NCBI RefSeq assembly: GCF_048984525.1
Contig: NZ_JBMGJC010000005.1
Location: 186,001 to 250,000, forward strand
DNA length: 64,000 nt
Direction: 5' to 3'
Source: Syntrophopropionicum propionicicum_A
GTDB lineage: Bacteria; Bacillota; Desulfotomaculia; Desulfotomaculales; Pelotomaculaceae
The translations under genes were made by a program, and so were the position numbers. A model generated the notes under the pieces. It was not told the DNA's origin, did not search any database, and saw nothing but the letters and a program-made list of their open reading frames with translations. Positions 58,369 to 64,000 of the stretch are shown here, in pieces (the stretch's first letter is position 1; the number at the start of each line of letters is the position of its first letter).

Positions 58369-60333
58369 TTAGTCACAATTAAAAATGCGCTGTATGACAT
58401 TGCGTTTCTTTAAAAAATGGATATGTTTTATTAAATAATCCCTTTCAAGTTCCAATACATTTAGCTGTAATTTTTCTCTATCGGCATCTTTTAACTTGTT
58501 TTTGCAATCTGTTAGTTCATGTAAAAGAGCGTTTACCTGTTCCTCTGCTTTTGTTTTAAGTTGTTCTAAATCAACCAGTTTCTGCTCAAGTTTTCCTCGG
58601 ATCTCCTCAGAGGTAATTTTTTCTTTCTCCATTCTTTCTGCATATTTCTTAACCTGTTGTTCAACTTCATGGAATGCTGATGTATAAAATTGCGCTAAGG
58701 AATTAAATACTAAGCCAGATTTGGCTTCGTCAACATTACTCTTTTCATATAACCCTCCCCATAAAGGCATAGGAATTATATTCTTATTGTTTTCCCTTCC
58801 CAATTCTAATTGCCCCGTTAAATCAAATACTCTACCCTGGTAACCATATTTAAGACTACTTACTGCATCCGGAAACAAATGTATCTCATAGCTACTTCCC
58901 TTATTTGTTTCTACCGGCCAGGGGTTTATCCCTATATTTTGCAGAGAAAAAGATTTCATTGGCTGATCCCGATGAATGAGTTTATGCAGTATCAAGCCGG
59001 ATGCGGAACAAGGTGAGTATGACTGCGGCTCCCAAACCAAATCAACCAAAAGCCCAAAAGGCGTAACAAAATTATTATCAGGCTCTAATTTTATTAGCAT
59101 ATTATTAGGTGCTTCAGAAGGAAAAGCTTCGATATATCCGATTTGAATGGATGATTTTGGAGGTAAAGCATAAAGAATTGCACGTAAAGTACCAGCTACC
59201 TCTGGTAAAAAAAGCAATTCTAATGTAACTTTTCTTCTATCAGGCTCCGGAGGAAAAACCAGCCTGAGAGTGGTGGATCCCTGATTACTCTCAATATCAT
59301 CTGACCTCCAAAGAATACCAGGGTAAGCATCACATTTTTTTAATTTGCCATAATCAACAATATAGGCTGGGGACCTAAACAGATCCGCCCCAGGTAATAT
59401 TGCATTCATTTCTTCAAAATCAATTTCATAACATGATTTAACTATTAAGGCAGGCATTTCTCTTTTTTCTAAATTTGAATCCAGTTTACTTGCGATCAAT
59501 ATACCTTCAAAAGGATCTACTTGAAGGTATTCACACCTACCGGTTTTTGGTAAAGTTAGAACCCCCATTTCTTCAAAGATCCAATTGAACAAATCCCGGT
59601 TTTCTGCTGCATAAGGTCCTAGGATTGTTGACAATTCCCTGACCAAACCCGGCTCCGGACGGTTAAATTTGACTTTGCACTGAGGACAGACAGTTTCATG
59701 TTGATGGAGAACGTAACCTCCCGCAGCAACTAATATCGGACCAATTTCAGGAGGTATGAGAGGCTTTGTTGCCCCTAAAGGAACAAATTGCACTGATCTG
59801 TCTTTAAGGTTACCAGAAATTGCCCGCTCCCACGAGTCAAAACTAAACCTGTTTAGATGATAATAGGGGCTAAATACACAACCACAGTGTGGACATATAG
59901 TACGCACTGCATCAGATTCGAGGAAGGGACTAACTATTAATACAAGACCACGGCAAACTCTATGGATTTCTGCCACTACCCTATTTAACTCACTAGGAAT
60001 AACATGTTCTAACACATCTATACAAAAACATAAGTCAAAAAAACCATCATCAAATGGTAGGGACGCAAGGTCCGCCAAACAAGGATGCAAATCAGAAGAT
60101 AAATGTTTTAACGCTTCGCGACTAAAATCTATACCGTAACCATTTAGAGTCGGGTATCTAGTAATAAGTTCTTTCAGTATAATCCCATCACCGCATCCAA
60201 AATCAGCAATTCTAGCATTCGGGGGAAGTTTATCGCAATAATAACTAAGATAATTTAATACCTGACGTTGCACCAGGGTAAGTTCCGGACGTCCCCACAG
60301 TTTTTCATTTTCATAATATGATTCAGTACTCAT
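58369..60333 (-). CDS. SAM-dependent methyltransferase with C-terminal coiled coil, possible glycan chain terminator
   Basis: The 654-residue protein has a class I methyltransferase domain (ADFGCGDGIILKEL as SAM site, DLCFCIDVLEHVIPSEL) in about residues 1-170, two Cys pairs (CPHCGC, CPQCK, zinc-ribbon-like), a beta-rich middle (about 270-530) and a heptad-rich charged coiled coil (about 550-645). GAAGG stands before the ATG at 60333, one base after the wzt stop. WbdD-type proteins in ABC-exported O-polysaccharide systems cap chains by methylation and use a coiled coil as a length ruler. No kinase domain is seen. The role is inferred from architecture and neighbours. Confidence 0.75.
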   Translation of the reverse strand: MSTESYYENEKLWGRPELTLVQRQVLNYLSYYCDKLPPNARIADFGCGDGIILKELITRYPTLNGYGIDFSREALKHLSSDLHPCLADLASLPFDDGFFDLCFCIDVLEHVIPSELNRVVAEIHRVCRGLVLIVSPFLESDAVRTICPHCGCVFSPYYHLNRFSFDSWERAISGNLKDRSVQFVPLGATKPLIPPEIGPILVAAGGYVLHQHETVCPQCKVKFNRPEPGLVRELSTILGPYAAENRDLFNWIFEEMGVLTLPKTGRCEYLQVDPFEGILIASKLDSNLEKREMPALIVKSCYEIDFEEMNAILPGADLFRSPAYIVDYGKLKKCDAYPGILWRSDDIESNQGSTTLRLVFPPEPDRRKVTLELLFLPEVAGTLRAILYALPPKSSIQIGYIEAFPSEAPNNMLIKLEPDNNFVTPFGLLVDLVWEPQSYSPCSASGLILHKLIHRDQPMKSFSLQNIGINPWPVETNKGSSYEIHLFPDAVSSLKYGYQGRVFDLTGQLELGRENNKNIIPMPLWGGLYEKSNVDEAKSGLVFNSLAQFYTSAFHEVEQQVKKYAERMEKEKITSEEIRGKLEQKLVDLEQLKTKAEEQVNALLHELTDCKNKLKDADREKLQLNVLELERDYLIKHIHFLKKRNVIQRIFNCD

Positions 60334-60334
60334 T

Positions 60335-62218
60335 TTATTTTTTACCTTCATTTGTTAGAGCATTTTCATTTAGTAACCATCGAACTTGTCCCCTGCACAT
60401 ACCAAGATCAATCAATATATTCTCAGGTTGTTCCACCTGTATTTCGTACCGCCTATCATGAAGGGCATATGCCATCTTCTCAGTATCTAAGGAATAATAA
60501 TTTAAAGGCGGGAAAATGCCTACACTTACCATATAACTTCCCTTACCCAGCGGTAGGTGTGGTATTTCAAGAGTACAACGGCTGCGTTGCCCTCCTCTAA
60601 CCACTAAAACTCCCTTCTCTTGTAAACCGGACATAGCTTGCAAAGCAATCATCCCCATTTTGTGGAAGCAAACTACAAATTCAACCTCCAGCGGACCTTG
60701 TAATACATGGTAATCTATATTAACGAAAAAAGTTTCAAAGCTTTTAACCAGGCAAGAAGTCTCTCCCGTCTCGTTCGTAAACGATACTTTTTTTATAACA
60801 ATATTACCTTGGAATATTTCACCGAAGTCATCTTCATTATTAATTAATTCCTTTGCAAAGTTAATATCATTTTTGCTTTCTCCTTTAGTAATCGAATTCC
60901 CTTGAGATGACATTATTAAACCACATGATTTTATAAGACTCTCGAGTAAATCTACTCCTATAACCCCATTCCACTCCATCCATGCATTTTGGGCTTGCAT
61001 GGAGTCAGAAGATAATTCAAATTCATGCAACAAACGATATACTGTCCCATCATAGACCTCAAGTCTTGCCTTTGATCTGCCTTTATTTATATATTTAATC
61101 GACACTTCCGCATCGCAAGTTGGAGATAACCCTTCAAGATTAAAAACAACTGCAGAACAACGATTATATGCAGCAACTATGGAACGGCTGTAAATCCCGT
61201 CATTATACTGACTAGGCTTACCCCATTGACTAAAGTTATTATCAATCAGGACAAATCCATCGTAATTGTATGAATTATCCTGCGGCTCACCAACCTTTAC
61301 GACGATTGGCTTAAGACCAGAGCAACATAATTCAACTGAATTTATTTCAAGTGGTAAACCCTCCACCCATACAAAACGCAAGATCAGTTGCAAAGAGTTC
61401 TCACGTAGTTTCCTTATTGATTGTGTCTCATTGATGGATACCATTGCATTTTTTGCCTGTATACGCTGTGCTGTTCGTTGCCTGATCATCTGTGCATATG
61501 CCTTTGAGACTTCAGAAGCAGAGCCTTCCATCTTTTTTCGTCCACGTTCTATCCATATACATTTATCACATAGCATCTCAACACTTGCCATGTCGTGACT
61601 GACAAAAAGCACGGTAGCCCCTGCTTCACTAGTCAGTCTTTTCATCTTGTCAACACACTTGCTGGCAAAGTAAGCATCTCCAGCGCCGAGCACTTCATCA
61701 ATAATTAAGATATCCGGTTCAATAGCAGTTGCTGCGGAAAAGGCCAGCCGGGCATACATCCCAGCCGAATATGTTTTTAAGGGTTGGTCAATGAATTCCT
61801 CGAGCTCTGCAAAGTCAACAATTTCTTCTTCCTTTTGAGCTATTTGCTCAGACGAGAATCCCTGGTAAGATAATGAAGCATGGATGTTTTGCCTTCCGGT
61901 AAATTCCGGATGAAAACCTGTCCCCAATTCCATCAGGGCTTGGATACGCCCGTTTACCTTGACCTGCCCCTCGGTAGGTGAAACATTACCTATAATAGTC
62001 TTCAACAGTGTACTTTTCCCAGCCCCATTACGTCCAACAATACCAACTCTTTCACCCTTCTTAATTTCTAAATCCAGATCTTTTAACGCCCAGAACTCCT
62101 GGTAATAATTCTTTCGCCAAAAATTTAATCCAAAGGCATCAAATATTTTGTCCATAGGACTTTTGTAAAGACGGTACATCTTACCTAAATTTGTTATTTT
62201 TATTGATGTATTAGACAT
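60335..62218 (-). CDS. wzt: Polysaccharide ABC exporter, ATPase subunit with long C-terminal domain
   Basis: The 627-residue protein has a standard nucleotide-binding domain (about 1-250): Walker A GRNGAGKST, signature TYSAGMYARL, Walker B ILIIDEVLGAGD, H-loop SHD. A further 370 residues follow, beta-rich and longer than the usual Wzt tail; they likely hold one or two carbohydrate-binding folds that recognise the modified end of the glycan. The start at 62218 overlaps the wzm stop, so Wzm and Wzt are made together. The methyltransferase directly downstream could create the recognised cap. Confidence 0.88.
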   Translation of the reverse strand: MSNTSIKITNLGKMYRLYKSPMDKIFDAFGLNFWRKNYYQEFWALKDLDLEIKKGERVGIVGRNGAGKSTLLKTIIGNVSPTEGQVKVNGRIQALMELGTGFHPEFTGRQNIHASLSYQGFSSEQIAQKEEEIVDFAELEEFIDQPLKTYSAGMYARLAFSAATAIEPDILIIDEVLGAGDAYFASKCVDKMKRLTSEAGATVLFVSHDMASVEMLCDKCIWIERGRKKMEGSASEVSKAYAQMIRQRTAQRIQAKNAMVSINETQSIRKLRENSLQLILRFVWVEGLPLEINSVELCCSGLKPIVVKVGEPQDNSYNYDGFVLIDNNFSQWGKPSQYNDGIYSRSIVAAYNRCSAVVFNLEGLSPTCDAEVSIKYINKGRSKARLEVYDGTVYRLLHEFELSSDSMQAQNAWMEWNGVIGVDLLESLIKSCGLIMSSQGNSITKGESKNDINFAKELINNEDDFGEIFQGNIVIKKVSFTNETGETSCLVKSFETFFVNIDYHVLQGPLEVEFVVCFHKMGMIALQAMSGLQEKGVLVVRGGQRSRCTLEIPHLPLGKGSYMVSVGIFPPLNYYSLDTEKMAYALHDRRYEIQVEQPENILIDLGMCRGQVRWLLNENALTNEGKK

Positions 62219-63008
62219 TATCGGCAAACACCCGCTTCATTTTCATAAAGAACCAGTACCCAAATATAAAGGTAAAGAATGAAATCAATAACAAGATCCA
62301 AAAAATACTCCCTCGTGGGAAATGGCCAAGCATTAAAACATCTTGATAAGAGACTATCAGGTAATATACAGGATTAGCAGCTAAGAATGGCCGCATTTCA
62401 GGTGGAATCATATCTTCGGTATATGCAATTGGACTAACAAGCATTAAAAAAAGTATTAAAACTGACACAATATTTTGAAGATCACGGGCATACACGTTTA
62501 TACTTGATAATATCCAGATCAAACCTGATGAAAACAAAATCTGTAATATCCAAATGACAATGAAGAAAGGCATCCATAGTGTCCATTTGCTTAGTATCCC
62601 CAAGACTATTAAGAGCATAAATAATCCTGTTACCTGTGTGCATTGTGCAGCCAAAACGGCCTTAACCGGTACTAATTCTATTGGGAAAAGGGTATTTTTC
62701 ATTAGGTTAGCACTAGATACAACGGATCCTACCCCAAGACTAAGAGCCTCAGAGAATCCCAAAAAGGGAATCAAACCACAAAATATTAAAACAACGTACT
62801 CATTTGAATCAAATAGTTGAAATTTTACCTTAAAAACGAATAAATATACTGCTGCATAGGCTCCGAGTAATAATAACGGATAAAAGAATAGCCATAACAT
62901 TCCTAAAACAGATCCGGCAAATCTTGATCTTATGTCATTTTTCGTAGTTTGCCACAACATGCTGCGGTATTTATAAAGAAGAACAAAAGGTGCCAGTATT
63001 TTCATCAT
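62211..63008 (-). CDS. wzm: Polysaccharide ABC exporter, permease
   Basis: The 265-residue ABC-2 type permease has about six transmembrane helices and the family's charged N-terminal segment (LWQTTKNDIRSRFAGSVLGMLWLF). It moves undecaprenyl-linked polysaccharide across the cytoplasmic membrane, powered by Wzt. Its start overlaps the epimerase stop (TAATG) and its end overlaps wzt, a tight operon. In Gram-positives such pairs export teichoic acids or S-layer glycans. Confidence 0.92.
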   Translation of the reverse strand: MMKILAPFVLLYKYRSMLWQTTKNDIRSRFAGSVLGMLWLFFYPLLLLGAYAAVYLFVFKVKFQLFDSNEYVVLIFCGLIPFLGFSEALSLGVGSVVSSANLMKNTLFPIELVPVKAVLAAQCTQVTGLFMLLIVLGILSKWTLWMPFFIVIWILQILFSSGLIWILSSINVYARDLQNIVSVLILFLMLVSPIAYTEDMIPPEMRPFLAANPVYYLIVSYQDVLMLGHFPRGSIFWILLLISFFTFIFGYWFFMKMKRVFADNV

Positions 63009-64000
63009 TATATACCAACTAGCAGATTAATAATTTCATCTGACGCTTTCCCATTCCCGTATAATTTAAAAACCATTTCATTATCAGGATTAATATTTTC
63101 TATATTCTTATAGGCATCCATTATCCTGCTGCTTGAAGCGCCGCAAAGTATATTTGCCCCACAATCTACAGTTTCTACCCACTCTGTCTCTTCCCTGAGG
63201 GTGATACAGGGAGTGCCCACAAAAAAAGCCTCCTTCTGGATCCCACCGCTGTCAGTCATGATTACCCTGGCGTTACACTCCAGTTCAACCATCTGCAGGT
63301 AGGGAACCGGTTCAAGCAGCCTGACACCTGCAGCGACCTTGATTCCATAATTTTGCAGATATTTACGGGTTCTCGGGTGGAGTGCCACTAGTACTGGCAT
63401 CTGTTCGGAGATTTCAGCAAAAGCTTCAAATATTTCACGGAGTTTATCCAAGGAATCGGTATTTTCAGCCCTGTGCACTGTCGCCAGGACATAGTACCCC
63501 AATTCCACCCTTAGGGCTTTCAGCAAAGGTGTGTGTTCCTTGAGCTTCGACCGATAGTATAGCATGCAGTCAAACATGACGTCACCAACCTGGTGTACAC
63601 CGGATAATATACCTTCACGCCGCAGATTTTCGACCGCTGTCGTTGTGGGACATAAAAGTAATTTTGATACGTGGTCGGTCAACACCCTGTTTATTTCCTC
63701 AGGCATTTTCCTGTTGTAGCTTCTGAGCCCCGCCTCCACATGGGCCACTGGTATATGCATCTTAGCCGCGGCGAGTGCTCCAGCCAGGGTCGAGTTAGTG
63801 TCTCCGTATACCAGCAACCAGTCCGGTTTTTCGTTTTCGAGAACCTTTTCGACTGCCTCGAGCATCCTGCCTGTCTGCTCACCGTGCTGGCCGGAGCCGA
63901 TACCCAGGTTATAGTTTGGATTTGGGATGTCCAGCTCTTTAAAAAACACCTGGCTCATATTATGGTCGTAATGCTGCCCGGTATGGACTATATTCTCTTC
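63008..64000 (-). CDS. wecB: UDP-N-acetylglucosamine 2-epimerase (non-hydrolysing), 5' truncated
   Basis: The frame stays open to the right edge; the upstream residues EENIVHTGQHYDHN confirm that the gene continues beyond base 64000, so about 330 residues are present. HVEAGLRSYNRKMPEEINR, GDTNSTLAGALAAAK, TVHRAENTDS and MTDSGGIQKEA are the epimerase blocks. It is clearly different from the copy at 57273-58355, so the two may have different substrates or be partly redundant. It overlaps the wzm start. Confidence 0.92.
   Translation of the reverse strand, partial: EENIVHTGQHYDHNMSQVFFKELDIPNPNYNLGIGSGQHGEQTGRMLEAVEKVLENEKPDWLLVYGDTNSTLAGALAAAKMHIPVAHVEAGLRSYNRKMPEEINRVLTDHVSKLLLCPTTTAVENLRREGILSGVHQVGDVMFDCMLYYRSKLKEHTPLLKALRVELGYYVLATVHRAENTDSLDKLREIFEAFAEISEQMPVLVALHPRTRKYLQNYGIKVAAGVRLLEPVPYLQMVELECNARVIMTDSGGIQKEAFFVGTPCITLREETEWVETVDCGANILCGASSSRIMDAYKNIENINPDNEMVFKLYGNGKASDEIINLLVGI

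Overview
The window looks like chromosomal DNA of an anaerobic, spore-lineage Firmicute, probably a Desulfotomaculum/Pelotomaculum-type member of the Peptococcaceae. This is inferred from gene content and order, not from a database search: the pcrA-ligA-gatCAB block, an eukaryote-type NADP isocitrate dehydrogenase next to a NifV-like synthase and IPMD-type aconitase subunits, a YerC/HisR-headed histidine operon, strong GGAGG ribosome binding sites and frequent TTG/GTG starts. Nearly all genes lie on the minus strand, so transcription runs mostly from high to low coordinates. No tRNA, rRNA, CRISPR array, prophage or complete insertion sequence was seen.

Layout. 0-6 kb: storage polysaccharide and sugar-nucleotide genes (end of a GH57 branching enzyme, GT4 glycogen-synthase-like enzyme, fused nucleotidyltransferase/phosphohexomutase, stand-alone CBM25) and a small secreted protein. 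6-10.5 kb: an operon that could convert oxaloacetate plus acetyl-CoA to 2-oxoglutarate (NifV-like synthase, aconitase-like large and small subunits, NADP-IDH). 10.6-23 kb: gatCAB with a new 57-residue membrane protein, a CHASE4-HAMP-PAS-GGDEF-HD-GYP protein, ligA, amj and pcrA. 23-29 kb: histidine operon hisR-hisCBHAF-IE followed by an LpdD-like gene. 29-41 kb: purine genes hpt-guaA and purEBCFMNHD, with a ykkC-family (probably PRPP) riboswitch and terminator in front of purE. 41-44 kb: a membrane-anchored hypothetical, a MazG-like pyrophosphohydrolase and a DUF1015 protein. 44-64 kb: a more AT-rich cell-surface glycan cluster with an initiating phosphoglycosyltransferase, five glycosyltransferases, two asparagine synthase-like amidotransferases, a transglutaminase-fold lipoprotein, two UDP-GlcNAc 2-epimerases, a coiled-coil methyltransferase and the export pair Wzm/Wzt.

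The gene spaces are unusually structured. Four kinds of dispersed element recur: (1) a 135-235 bp imperfect palindrome built from AGGATTAAC-like units, three times inside operons and each time right behind a stop codon; (2) short arrays of a 7-bp unit TGAGANN, four of them starting at or within a few bases of a stop codon and one forming the end of purN; (3) palindromes with GGGGACA...TGTCCCC arms, including an array inside the his operon; (4) short GC-rich palindromes of GGCGGG/CCCGCC or GCGGC/GCCGC type.

The most interesting points are the riboswitch-controlled purine operon, the predicted Re-citrate synthase operon, the methyltransferase-coiled-coil plus long-tailed Wzt pair that resembles a chain-length ruler and cap-recognition system, and the stop-codon-linked repeat families.
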